A DNA stretch of 39,461 bases, from positions 1 through 39,461 of the forward strand of contig JAWWCA010000003.1 of assembly GCA_033720695.1 (NCBI GenBank), given 5' to 3'. Shown one piece after another: positions 24,642-32,155 of this stretch. Under the pieces are notes generated by a model. The model was given only the letters and a program-made list of their open reading frames with translations, was not told the origin of the DNA and made no database searches. The position numbers and the translations under genes are program-made. Each line of letters begins with the position of its first letter. Position 1 is the first letter of the stretch. The DNA comes from DATGQT01 sp033720695. Its GTDB lineage: Bacteria > Bacteroidota > Rhodothermia > Rhodothermales > Rubricoccaceae.

Positions 24642-27600
24642 TCAGTTGAAGTCGTAGCGGACGCCGAGGAGGACGCGGCGGGGCGGGAAGTAGGTCTGCC
24701 AGCTGATGTCGTAGCCGGCGGCGTCGACCGTCGTGATGGTCCCCTCGTTGACGTAGTTCGGTGTGGCCTCGGCGTCGAAGACGGGCTCGCCGTAGGCGCG
24801 GAGGTTCCGCGTGTTGAAGGCGTTCGTGACCGTGGTGTAGAGCGAGAGTCGGTGGGGCCCGAGGCGGACGGGCTTCTCGAGGCGGAGGTCGAGCGTCGTC
24901 AGCGCCGGGAGCCGCTGGTTGTCGATGGTGTCCGGCGGGTCGTCGGGGCCGAGGTAGGTGAAGGCCCGGCCCGAGACGTAGCGGCCGAGGAACGAGGCGC
25001 TGGCCCCTTCGAGGATCGCGTCGACCCACGCCCCGGCGCCGAGGCCGGCGTCGGGGTAGCGGAGGAAGAGGTTCGCGCGGAAGATGTGGGGGCGGCTGTA
25101 GGTCAGCTCCGAGGGCAGGCGGCGGCTCGCGTCCTGGTCGTAGATGAACGTGGGCACGCCCGTCGTGTCGTAGACGACGCGGCCGGGCGTGGCGCGGCCG
25201 AGCGTCGAGCGCGAGAACGAGTAGTTGAGGTCGAACGAGACGTGCTCGCTGAAGAGCGTCCGGAGGTTGACCTCGAAGCCGCGGGCGTCGCCGTAGTCGC
25301 CGGAGAGGTTCGTGACGAAGGTGCCCGTGGGCAGCGTCACGATGCGGTCGAAGAGGCCCTGGCGCGGGAGCACCTGGTCGAAGACGTCCTTGTAGAAGCC
25401 GACGACGTTGAGCACGGCGAGGTCGCCGAGCTCCTGGGCGAGGCCGACCTCGAACGAGATCGTCTTCTCGGGCTTGAGCTCGTCGAGGGAGAGGGCCACG
25501 ACGCGCTCGGGGTCGCCCTCGGTCGAGGTCGCGTGCGTGCGGCCGGGCGTGCACCGGGGGTAGTCCGTGCCCTCGCCCACGGGCAGCCCGTTGTCGTAGG
25601 CGAACTGGCACTCGACGATGTAGACGGGCCGGAAGTAGCCGAACTCGAACATCCGGTCGAGCGGCGGCAGCTGGTAGAAGTGGCCGTAGTTGAAGTGGAG
25701 GACGGAGCCGTCGGTGATGGGGAACGAGACGCCGATGCGGGGGCTGAGGCGGTGGAACGACGGGGCCGGCGCTCTCGGCTTGTCGAACACGTTCTCGAAG
25801 GCGTACTTGACGCGTCCGTTCTCGTCGATCTGGTCGCCGTCGGGGTCGAGCGCGGGGTCGTAGAGGGGGTCGAGGGCGAGGACGGGGAGGTCGGTGACGG
25901 GGAACCAGTCGCGGTTGGGGTTGAAGTAGTCGTAGCGGAGGCCGAGGTTCAGGATCATACTCCTGAACTCCATCTTGTCCTGGAGGTAGGCCGCGAACTG
26001 GACCGGGTGGTAGGTCTCGTCGAGGCCGCGGTTGAGCCAGTAGCGCTCGTCGGTCGTGAACGAGGGGAAGCGGAAGGAGCGGTCCTCGTCGTAGGTGTTG
26101 CGGCGGGCCTCGACGCCGGCCTTGAGGAGGTTGTTGGCGTCGGCCTGCCACGTGGCGCTGGCCTCCAGCGAGAGGTCGCCGACGCGCTCGCGGCGGTCGT
26201 AGACGAACGAGTAGGCGTGGAAGGGCTCGTCCGGGAAGCCCTCGTAGAACTGGAACCCGAAGATGTCCTGGTCCGGGCTCTCGCCGAGGCGGAGGAAGGG
26301 GCTGGGCTCCTCGCGGAAGTCGAGGCCGAAGGCGCTCAGCGTGACGTCGTAGAAGAGGCGGTCCGAGAGGGCGTGCGTCCAGTTCGCGGCGAGGAGGTGG
26401 TGGCGGGTGTCGAGGACGGAGCCCCAGCCGCGGTAGTACTTCGACTGTACCACGAAGTCGCCGTTCTCCTGGAGCGTGGAGTGGAGGCCGCGGCTGTAGA
26501 GGCCCGTCAGCTTCAGCTTCATCCCGCCGTCGAAGGAGACGGCGAGGTTGCCGAGGACGTCGTCGAGCTCGCGGCGGTCGATGGGGCGGGGGTAGGTGTA
26601 GGCCTCGCGGTTGTACTGCCCCGCCACGAAGGCCGTGGCGCGGACGCCGCCGCGGTCGAAGAGCGGCCCGCCGAGGCTGCCCCACACACGGTGGTCGTCG
26701 AGCGCGGTGTAGTCGTAGACCTGGCTCGCGCGCTCGTCCGTCCACCACGCGGGGTCGAGCGTGCCGTCGCCGAGGGTGTTGTCGAGGTACTCCTTCTGCG
26801 TCTCGGGGTCGAAGAGGTAGTTGCCGAAGTGGCGTTGCCCGGACGGCCCGTAGAGGTACTCCAGCGTGGCTTCGTAGTCGTCGCCCCCCTCCTTCGTCAC
26901 CACGTTGACGACGCCGCTCTGCGCGTCGCCGTACTCGGCGTTGAACCCGCCCGTGAGGATCTGGAGCTCCTGCACGGCGAGGCGGTTCACGTTCGTGTAC
27001 GACCCGCCCTGGTCGGCCCGGCCCTCGATGAGCGCCGCCGTGCGCGCACCGTCCACGAACCAGCGCACCTCCGTCTGGTCGCCCCCGCGGACGGCGTAGC
27101 GGGGCTCGCCGCGGCCCGAGCCGCCGAGCCCGCCCATGATGGGCTCGATGTCGAAGAAGACGCCGGCCTGGACGAACAGCCCCTCGCGCGCGCTCGTCAC
27201 CGGGAGCTCCTCGAGTTGGCGGAAGTCGAGGTACTGCACGCTCGCCGTCCGGTCGCGCTGGACCGGCGGCCGCTCCGCCGTCACGACCACCTCGCCGCCC
27301 ACGTCGAGAGCCGCCTCCGCCATCTCGACGTCGAGCGGCGTCGTCAGCCCGCTCTGGACGCGGACCTCCTCGACGACGACGTCGGTGAAGCCGATGGAGG
27401 TGGCGCGGACGGTGTAGAGGCCCGGCGGCACCCCGATGATGTTGTACGCGCCGTCGAGGCCGGTCGCCGCGCCGTAGCTCGTCCCCTCGACGCGGACGTT
27501 GACGCCGGGGAGCGGCTCGCCCGTCTCGGCGTCCGTCGCCGCGCCCGCGATCTTGCCGGTCTGGGCGAGGGCGGGCGTGGCGAGCAGGGTGAGGAGGAGG

Positions 27601-27689
27601 GCCGCGGACAGGGGGCGGAGGGCGGAGGGCCCGCCTGCCCGTCCGTCGTCCGTCGTCCGTCGTCTGTCGTCGTTCGCTATACGCCTCAT
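24642..27689 (-). CDS. TonB-dependent receptor with carboxypeptidase-like N-terminal domain
   Basis: 1015 residues. Signal peptide core ALRPLSAALLLTLLATPALAQ is preceded by a ~20-residue charged stretch encoded by 7-bp repeats; the ATG at 27689 is the only one available. Order of parts: carboxypeptidase regulatory-like beta domain (about 45-125, GAATDAETGEPLPGVNVRVEG), TonB-box-like EVVVTAERP (about 133), plug domain (about 150-270, RYAVRGGDQTEVRWFVDG, GFNAEYGDAQSGVVNVVTK), then a 22-strand-type barrel with repeated aromatic-rich strands to the end (RVLLGVRYDFN). Such receptors import ligands across the outer membrane using TonB energy. The stop of the GntR regulator is 6 bp upstream. It is not paired with a SusD. 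Confidence 0.92.
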   Translation of the reverse strand: MRRIANDDRRRTTDDGRAGGPSALRPLSAALLLTLLATPALAQTGKIAGAATDAETGEPLPGVNVRVEGTSYGAATGLDGAYNIIGVPPGLYTVRATSIGFTDVVVEEVRVQSGLTTPLDVEMAEAALDVGGEVVVTAERPPVQRDRTASVQYLDFRQLEELPVTSAREGLFVQAGVFFDIEPIMGGLGGSGRGEPRYAVRGGDQTEVRWFVDGARTAALIEGRADQGGSYTNVNRLAVQELQILTGGFNAEYGDAQSGVVNVVTKEGGDDYEATLEYLYGPSGQRHFGNYLFDPETQKEYLDNTLGDGTLDPAWWTDERASQVYDYTALDDHRVWGSLGGPLFDRGGVRATAFVAGQYNREAYTYPRPIDRRELDDVLGNLAVSFDGGMKLKLTGLYSRGLHSTLQENGDFVVQSKYYRGWGSVLDTRHHLLAANWTHALSDRLFYDVTLSAFGLDFREEPSPFLRLGESPDQDIFGFQFYEGFPDEPFHAYSFVYDRRERVGDLSLEASATWQADANNLLKAGVEARRNTYDEDRSFRFPSFTTDERYWLNRGLDETYHPVQFAAYLQDKMEFRSMILNLGLRYDYFNPNRDWFPVTDLPVLALDPLYDPALDPDGDQIDENGRVKYAFENVFDKPRAPAPSFHRLSPRIGVSFPITDGSVLHFNYGHFYQLPPLDRMFEFGYFRPVYIVECQFAYDNGLPVGEGTDYPRCTPGRTHATSTEGDPERVVALSLDELKPEKTISFEVGLAQELGDLAVLNVVGFYKDVFDQVLPRQGLFDRIVTLPTGTFVTNLSGDYGDARGFEVNLRTLFSEHVSFDLNYSFSRSTLGRATPGRVVYDTTGVPTFIYDQDASRRLPSELTYSRPHIFRANLFLRYPDAGLGAGAWVDAILEGASASFLGRYVSGRAFTYLGPDDPPDTIDNQRLPALTTLDLRLEKPVRLGPHRLSLYTTVTNAFNTRNLRAYGEPVFDAEATPNYVNEGTITTVDAAGYDISWQTYFPPRRVLLGVRYDFN
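27641..27675. repeat. heptanucleotide tandem array inside the TonB receptor 5' coding region
   Basis: Five 7-bp units on the + strand: gtccgtc, gtccgtc, gtccgtc, gtctgtc, gtcgttc. On the coding strand they fall between the ATG (27687-27689) and the signal-peptide core. Since 7 is not a multiple of 3, gain or loss of one unit would shift the reading frame. Confidence 0.8.
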
Positions 27690-27695
27690 CGGGGG

Positions 27696-28421
27696 TTAGT
27701 CGCTGTCGGGTTCGGCGTCGCCGTCCCACTGGAGGAGCACGGCACGGACGCCTTCGAGGTGGGCGCGCATCCGTGCGACGGCGAGGTCGGCGTCGCGAGC
27801 GCGGAGGGCGTCGAGGATCTCGACGTGCTCGGTGTGGTCGCGCCGTCGGGAGCCGTAGATGTCCATGATGGCGCGCTGCTCGCCCTGGAACAGGCTCGTC
27901 AGCACGTCGAGGAGCTGGTGGAGCACGCCGTTGCCAGAGGCCTCGGCGATGGCGCGGTGGAACGCCATGTTCGTCGTGTTGAGGACGTCGTCGTCGTCGA
28001 GGTGGGCCTCGGCGTGGGCGAGCAGCCCCGCCATCGAGGCGACGTCCTCGGGGGTGGCGTGCGCGGCCGCGAGCCGGACCGTCGTGAGCTCGACGGGGAG
28101 GCGCGCCTCCAGGAGATCGAGGAGGGTCTTCTTGGACGGCCGGCCGGTGAGCGCCCCGTTCGGGATGATCATCCGGTTGGGCCGCGCGCCGACGTAGACC
28201 CCCGAGCCGTGCCGGACGACGACGGTGCCGAGCGTCTCCAGCTTCTTGAGCGCCTCGCGGAGGGTGGGGGCCCCGACGCCGAAGCGGCCGGCGAGATTGG
28301 CGATCGAGGGGAGGCGGTCGCCCGGGGCGTAGCCCTCGGCCTCGATCAGGCTCGCGATGCGCCGGGCGAGGTCGTCGGGGAGGTTCCGGCGGAGAAGTGG
28401 GGCGGCGGGGCCGGACGGCAT
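27696..28421 (-). CDS. GntR/FadR family transcriptional regulator
   Basis: 241 residues from the ATG at 28421; a TTG five codons upstream is possible. The N-terminal winged helix is visible: DLARRIASLIEAEGYAPGD, LPSIANLAGRFGVGAPTLRE (recognition helix), ALKKLETLGTVVVRHGSGVYV. The C-terminal part (about 95-235) is an all-helical FCD ligand-binding domain with the metal-site histidines in NMAFHRAIAEASGN, DHTEHVEILDAL and RMRAHLEGV. FadR-type regulators usually repress and respond to organic or sugar acids (family knowledge). It is divergent from the sugar-acid operon at 28540 and runs into the TonB receptor operon, so it can control both. A palindrome lies in the shared intergenic region. Confidence 0.93.
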   Translation of the reverse strand: MPSGPAAPLLRRNLPDDLARRIASLIEAEGYAPGDRLPSIANLAGRFGVGAPTLREALKKLETLGTVVVRHGSGVYVGARPNRMIIPNGALTGRPSKKTLLDLLEARLPVELTTVRLAAAHATPEDVASMAGLLAHAEAHLDDDDVLNTTNMAFHRAIAEASGNGVLHQLLDVLTSLFQGEQRAIMDIYGSRRRDHTEHVEILDALRARDADLAVARMRAHLEGVRAVLLQWDGDAEPDSD

Positions 28422-28429
28422 GGCGCCGA

Positions 28430-28460
28430 TTGACAAGGTGATTTGATGACTTTACCTTTT
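28430..28460 (+). promoter_or_regulatory. promoter of the + strand catabolic operon
   Basis: A -33-like TTG (28430-28432) is followed after 20 bp by TACCTTTT (28453-28460), one mismatch from the Bacteroidota -7 box TAnnTTTG. The predicted start site, near 28467, would leave a ~70-nt leader before the ATG at 28540. The spacing matches the known Bacteroidota promoter layout. Confidence 0.5.
28435..28458. promoter_or_regulatory. candidate operator for the GntR/FadR regulator
   Basis: aaggt (28435-28439) and acctt (28454-28458) form an inverted repeat with a 14-bp centre that is itself partly symmetric (16 of 24 bases match its reverse complement). It overlaps the region between the -33-like and -7 elements of the + operon and is 14 bp from the regulator's own ATG, the position expected for a repressor that also autoregulates. 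Confidence 0.45.
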
Positions 28461-28539
28461 CGACGAGGAGGATACGGCGCCGCGCCGATCCCTGTCAAGC
28501 GATCCCCGAGCGCCCCACGCCGCACCCACGCGACTCCCC

Positions 28540-29304
28540 ATGACCCTCCGCGACCGCGTCACCCTCGTCACCGGAGCGGGCTCCGGGATCGGCCAGGCCA
28601 TCGCCCGGCGCTATGCCGAGGCCGGCGCCGCCGTCTGGGTCACCGACCGCGACGACGCCTCGGGCGAGGCGACCGCCGCCGCCATCCGCGACGCCGGCGG
28701 CGACGCCGTCTTCCACATCCTCGACGTGACCGACGAGGCCGCCTGCGAGGCGGCGGCCCGCGCCGTCCACGACCGGCACGGCCGCCTCGACGTGCTCGTC
28801 AACAACGCGGGCGTGGGCCACGTCGGCACCCTCCTGGAGACGACGGGAACCGATTTCGACCGGATGTACGCGGTCAACGTGCGGGGCGTGTTCAACGCCA
28901 CGCGTGCCTTCCTGCCGGGGATGCTGGCGCGGCGTTCCGGGGTCGTCCTCAACCTCGCGTCGATCGGTGGGATCACCGGGATCAAGGACCGGGTGGCCTA
29001 CTGCGCCACGAAGTTCGCCGTCGTCGGGATGACGAAGTGCCTGGCGCTCGACCACGCCGCCGAGGGCCTCCGCGCCGTCGCCATCTGCCCGGCGCGCGTC
29101 GAGACCCCGTTCGTGAAGCAGCGCCTCGCCGAGTACCCCGACCCCGAGGCGGCCTACCGCGAGATGAGCGCGACGCAGCCCGTCGGCCGGATGGCGCGGC
29201 CCGAGGAGATCGCCGCGGCCGCGCTCTACCTCGCCTCGGACGAGGCCTCGTTCGTCACCGGCGTCCCCTTCTACATCGACGGCGGCTGGACCGCTGGGAC
29301 GTGA
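28540..29304 (+). CDS. SDR family NAD(P)-dependent oxidoreductase (candidate sugar-acid dehydrogenase)
   Basis: 254 residues, a classical short-chain dehydrogenase. Motifs: cofactor loop TGAGSGIG (about residues 11-18), LVNNAGVG, catalytic Ser141 (NLASIGG), Tyr154 and Lys158 (YCATK), and the C-terminal FYIDGGWTAG. First gene of the operon; the stop overlaps the next start (TGATG). With an FAH hydrolase immediately downstream, the best fit is the C4 dehydrogenase that oxidises 2-keto-3-deoxy-L-rhamnonate or -fuconate to the 2,4-diketo acid. It could instead be the initial sugar dehydrogenase; the two SDRs of this operon cannot be told apart with certainty by reading alone. Confidence 0.9.
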   Translation: MTLRDRVTLVTGAGSGIGQAIARRYAEAGAAVWVTDRDDASGEATAAAIRDAGGDAVFHILDVTDEAACEAAARAVHDRHGRLDVLVNNAGVGHVGTLLETTGTDFDRMYAVNVRGVFNATRAFLPGMLARRSGVVLNLASIGGITGIKDRVAYCATKFAVVGMTKCLALDHAAEGLRAVAICPARVETPFVKQRLAEYPDPEAAYREMSATQPVGRMARPEEIAAAALYLASDEASFVTGVPFYIDGGWTAGT

Positions 29305-30110
29305 TGAAGCTCCTTCGCTACCGCGACCCCGCCGGACGGATCGGCTACGCCATCGACCGCGACGATGGCACGACGTGCGTCGTCCGGGGCAGTCCGTTCG
29401 GGGACATGGAAAAGACCGACGAGGTGGCCGACGTGGCCGCGCGCCTCGCGCCCGTGGACCCGCCCGTCGTCTGGGCCGTCGGGCTCAACTACCGCCTCCA
29501 CGCCGAGGAGGCCGGCCTCCCCGTCCCCGACCATCCCGTCATCTTCGCCAAGGGCATCAACGCCGTCGCGGCGCCGGGAGAGCCGATCCTGCTCCCGCGC
29601 GCGCTCCGCAGCGACCGCGTGGACTACGAGGGCGAGCTGGCCGTCATCATCGGGCGCACCTGCAAGAACGCGACGCCCGAGACCGCGCTCGACCACGTCC
29701 TCGGCTACACCTGCGCCAACGACGTCAGCGCGCGCGACTGGCAGATCGATCGAGGGGGGAGCCAGTGGAGCCGCGGCAAGAGCTTCGACACGTTCTGCCC
29801 CCTCGGCCCCGACCTCGCGCTCCGCCGGACCATCCCCGACCCGCAGGCGCTCCGGCTCCGCACGCGGCTCAACGGCGAGGTCGTCCAGGAGACGAGCACC
29901 GCCGACATGATCTTCTCCGTCGCCGAGATCGTCGCGTTTCTCAGCGGGAGCACGACGCTGCTCCCGGGCACGGTCATCCTCACGGGCACGCCGCTCGGCA
30001 TCGGGATGGCCCAGCAGCCGCCGCGCTGGCTCCGCCCCGGCGACGCGGTCTCCGTAGAAATCAGTGGCATCGGTATCCTGACCAACCCCGTCCGCGAAGA
30101 GCCGCTCTGA
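29304..30110 (+). CDS. fumarylacetoacetate hydrolase family protein (candidate 2,4-diketo-3-deoxy sugar-acid hydrolase)
   Basis: 268 residues. The C-terminal FAH domain shows VWAVGLNYRLHAEEAG, metal-ligand pair Glu109 and Glu111 (DYEGELAVIIG), and Asp140 in CANDVSARDWQ, then GKSFDTFCPLGP and ILTGTPLGIG. The family cleaves C-C bonds in diketo acids with a divalent metal. Between two SDR genes and with a dehydratase and lactonase in the same operon, it fits the final hydrolysis of 2,4-diketo-3-deoxy-L-rhamnonate or -fuconate to pyruvate and L-lactate. Start overlaps the SDR stop by one base, and the next SDR begins 3 bp after its stop. Confidence 0.9.
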   Translation: MKLLRYRDPAGRIGYAIDRDDGTTCVVRGSPFGDMEKTDEVADVAARLAPVDPPVVWAVGLNYRLHAEEAGLPVPDHPVIFAKGINAVAAPGEPILLPRALRSDRVDYEGELAVIIGRTCKNATPETALDHVLGYTCANDVSARDWQIDRGGSQWSRGKSFDTFCPLGPDLALRRTIPDPQALRLRTRLNGEVVQETSTADMIFSVAEIVAFLSGSTTLLPGTVILTGTPLGIGMAQQPPRWLRPGDAVSVEISGIGILTNPVREEPL

Positions 30111-30113
30111 CCC

Positions 30114-30881
30114 ATGCGCTTCTCCGACCGCATCGCCGTCGTGACCGGCGGCGCCAAAGGCATCGGCGCGGCGACGGCCGCCCTGTTCGCGCGTGAGGCC
30201 GCCCGCGTCGCGATCCTCGACACCGACGAGGCCGGAGCCGAGACGGCCGCGGACCTCGGCGAGGCCGCCCGCTTCGTCCGCTGCAACGTCGCTGATGGCG
30301 CCGAGGTCGAGCGCGCGTTCCAAGAGGTGCAGGACGCCTTGGGGGGCGTGGACGTCCTTGTCAACAACGCCGGCATCCAGCGCTACGGCACCGTCACCCA
30401 GACCGACGAGGCGCTCTGGGACGAGGTGCTGGACGTCAACCTCAAGAGCGCGTTTCTCTGCGCCCGTCAGGCGCTGCCCGCCATGCAGGCGCGGGGCGGC
30501 GGGGTGGTGGTGAACGTGGCGAGCGTGCAGGCCTTCATCTCACAGCAGAACGTGGCCGCCTACACGACGAGCAAGACGGCGCTCCTCGGTCTCACCCGCA
30601 GCATCGCCGTGGACTACGCGCCGGCGGTCCGCTGCGTCGCCGTGTGCCCCGGGACCGTGGACACCCCGATGCTCCGCTGGGCCGTCAACGAGTCGCCCGA
30701 CCCCGACGAGGTGATGCGGGAGGTGCACGAGATGCACCCGGTGAAGCGCATCGCCACGCCCGAGGAGGTGGCCTCGCTCATCGGCTACCTCTGCAGCGAC
30801 GACGCGGCGTTCATCACGGGCCAGGCCTTCCGCATCGACGGCGGCCTCGGCCTCTCGATCGGCGGGAGCAAGCGGGACTGA
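30114..30881 (+). CDS. SDR family oxidoreductase (candidate L-rhamnose/L-fucose 1-dehydrogenase)
   Basis: 255 residues, a classical SDR. Motifs: TGGAKGIG near residue 11, VNNAGIQRYG, catalytic Ser137 (NVASVQ), Tyr150 and Lys154 (YTTSK), VCPGTVDTPML and RIDGGLGLSIG. It is clearly distinct in sequence from the SDR encoded at 28540, which supports two different oxidation steps in one pathway. The C1 dehydrogenation of the free aldose to its lactone is the best inference, because a lactonase is encoded three genes on. The next gene begins 3 bp after its stop. Confidence 0.9.
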   Translation: MRFSDRIAVVTGGAKGIGAATAALFAREAARVAILDTDEAGAETAADLGEAARFVRCNVADGAEVERAFQEVQDALGGVDVLVNNAGIQRYGTVTQTDEALWDEVLDVNLKSAFLCARQALPAMQARGGGVVVNVASVQAFISQQNVAAYTTSKTALLGLTRSIAVDYAPAVRCVAVCPGTVDTPMLRWAVNESPDPDEVMREVHEMHPVKRIATPEEVASLIGYLCSDDAAFITGQAFRIDGGLGLSIGGSKRD

Positions 30882-30884
30882 GCC

Positions 30885-32141
30885 ATGACGATCACCGACA
30901 TCCGGGCCACGACCGTCACCGTCCCGCTGGAGGCGCCGCTCCGCCACGCCAACGGCGCCCATTGGGGCCGGTTCGTCCGCACGATCGTCGAGGTGGAGAC
31001 GGACGAGGGCCTCGTGGGGCTGGGCGAGATGGGCGGCGGCGGGGAGTCGGCCGAGGCGGCGTTCCGAGGCCTCAAGCCCTACCTCCTCGGGCACGACCCG
31101 ATGCAGCTCGAAGCGCTCTTCTGGAAAGTCTGCAACCCGACGGCGTCGCTCTACAACAACCGGCTCCAGCTCCACGCCGCCATCGAATTCGCCTGCATCG
31201 ACCTCATCGGCCAGAAGCTCGGCGTCCGCGCCTGCGACCTCCTCGGCGGCGCGCTCCGCGAGGCGGTCCCGTTCGCGTCCTACCTCTTCTTCCGCTACCC
31301 TGGCGAGCGGAACGGCCACGGCGGCGAGGAGACGGCCGACGCGATCGTCCGCCACGCCCGCGCCCTCGCCGACCGCCACGGCTTCACGACGCACAAGCTC
31401 AAGGCCGGCGTGTTCGCGCCGGACCACGAGGTCGAGGTCTTCCGCGCCCTCGCCGAGGCGCTCCCCGGCCACCGCCTCCGCATCGACCCCAACGCCGCGT
31501 GGTCGGTGGAGGAGGCCGTCCGGATCGGGCGGGCCATCGAGGACCTCCCGAACGACTACTACGAGGACCCGACGTGGGGCCTGGAGGGCATGCGCCGCGT
31601 CCGCGAGCGCGTCCGCATCCCGACGGCGACCAACACGGTCGTGGTCAACTTCGAGCAGCTCGCCGCCTGCATCCGCACGACCGCCGTCGACGTGATCCTC
31701 CTCGACACCACGTTCTGGGGCGGGCTCCGGCAGGCGTGGAAGGCGGGGGTCGTGTGCAACACGTTCCAGCTCGGCATCTCCGTGCACTCCTCCGGCGAGC
31801 TCGGCATCCAGCTCGCCACCATGCTCCACCTCGGCGCGGCCCTCCCCAACCTCACGTTCGCCGCCGACGCCCACTACCACCACCTCACCGACGACGTCAT
31901 CGAGGGCGGCAAGATGGCGTACCGCGACGGCGCCCTCGCCGTCCCCACCGGCCCCGGCCTGGGCGTCACGCTCGACCGCGACAAGCTGGCCGAGTACGCC
32001 GAGCTGTACCAGACGCTCGGCGGCTACCCCTACGACCGCGACCCCGAACGCCCCGGCTGGTTCAGCCTCTGGCCCGGCGCCGACTGGGCCGTCCCGTCGG
32101 CACCGAGCGAGGGGCCGACCGACGAAGACCGCGCTGGGTGA
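30885..32141 (+). CDS. enolase superfamily sugar-acid dehydratase (glucarate dehydratase-like)
   Basis: 418 residues. The N-terminal capping domain is followed by an (alpha/beta)8 barrel with the GlucD-subgroup residues: Lys171-x-Lys173 (KLKAG), Asp201 and Asn203 (RIDPNAAW), Glu227 (YYEDP), Asn250 (PTATNTVVVN) and His301 (GISVHSSGELG). FWGGLRQAWKAG and PGLGVTLDRDKLAEYAELYQ also resemble glucarate dehydratases. The family removes water from acid sugars with Mg. The context (two SDRs, FAH hydrolase, lactonase, rhamnosidase) argues for L-rhamnonate or L-fuconate rather than glucarate as substrate, but this is inference. Confidence 0.9.
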   Translation: MTITDIRATTVTVPLEAPLRHANGAHWGRFVRTIVEVETDEGLVGLGEMGGGGESAEAAFRGLKPYLLGHDPMQLEALFWKVCNPTASLYNNRLQLHAAIEFACIDLIGQKLGVRACDLLGGALREAVPFASYLFFRYPGERNGHGGEETADAIVRHARALADRHGFTTHKLKAGVFAPDHEVEVFRALAEALPGHRLRIDPNAAWSVEEAVRIGRAIEDLPNDYYEDPTWGLEGMRRVRERVRIPTATNTVVVNFEQLAACIRTTAVDVILLDTTFWGGLRQAWKAGVVCNTFQLGISVHSSGELGIQLATMLHLGAALPNLTFAADAHYHHLTDDVIEGGKMAYRDGALAVPTGPGLGVTLDRDKLAEYAELYQTLGGYPYDRDPERPGWFSLWPGADWAVPSAPSEGPTDEDRAG

Positions 32142-32155
32142 GCCCTCCGCCGTCC

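Noticed and set aside
24852..28433. Very long + strand open frame (over 1,100 codons) opposite the TonB receptor and regulator genes
   Set aside because: Composition is Val/Glu/Gly/Arg-rich with no domains; it is the antisense shadow of GC-rich genes whose own frames carry clear motifs and signal peptides.
30885..32141. Assignment of the enolase-family gene as a true glucarate dehydratase
   Set aside because: Active-site pattern is of that subgroup, but the operon has no glucarate-specific partner (no KDGlucarate aldolase) and instead matches deoxysugar catabolism.
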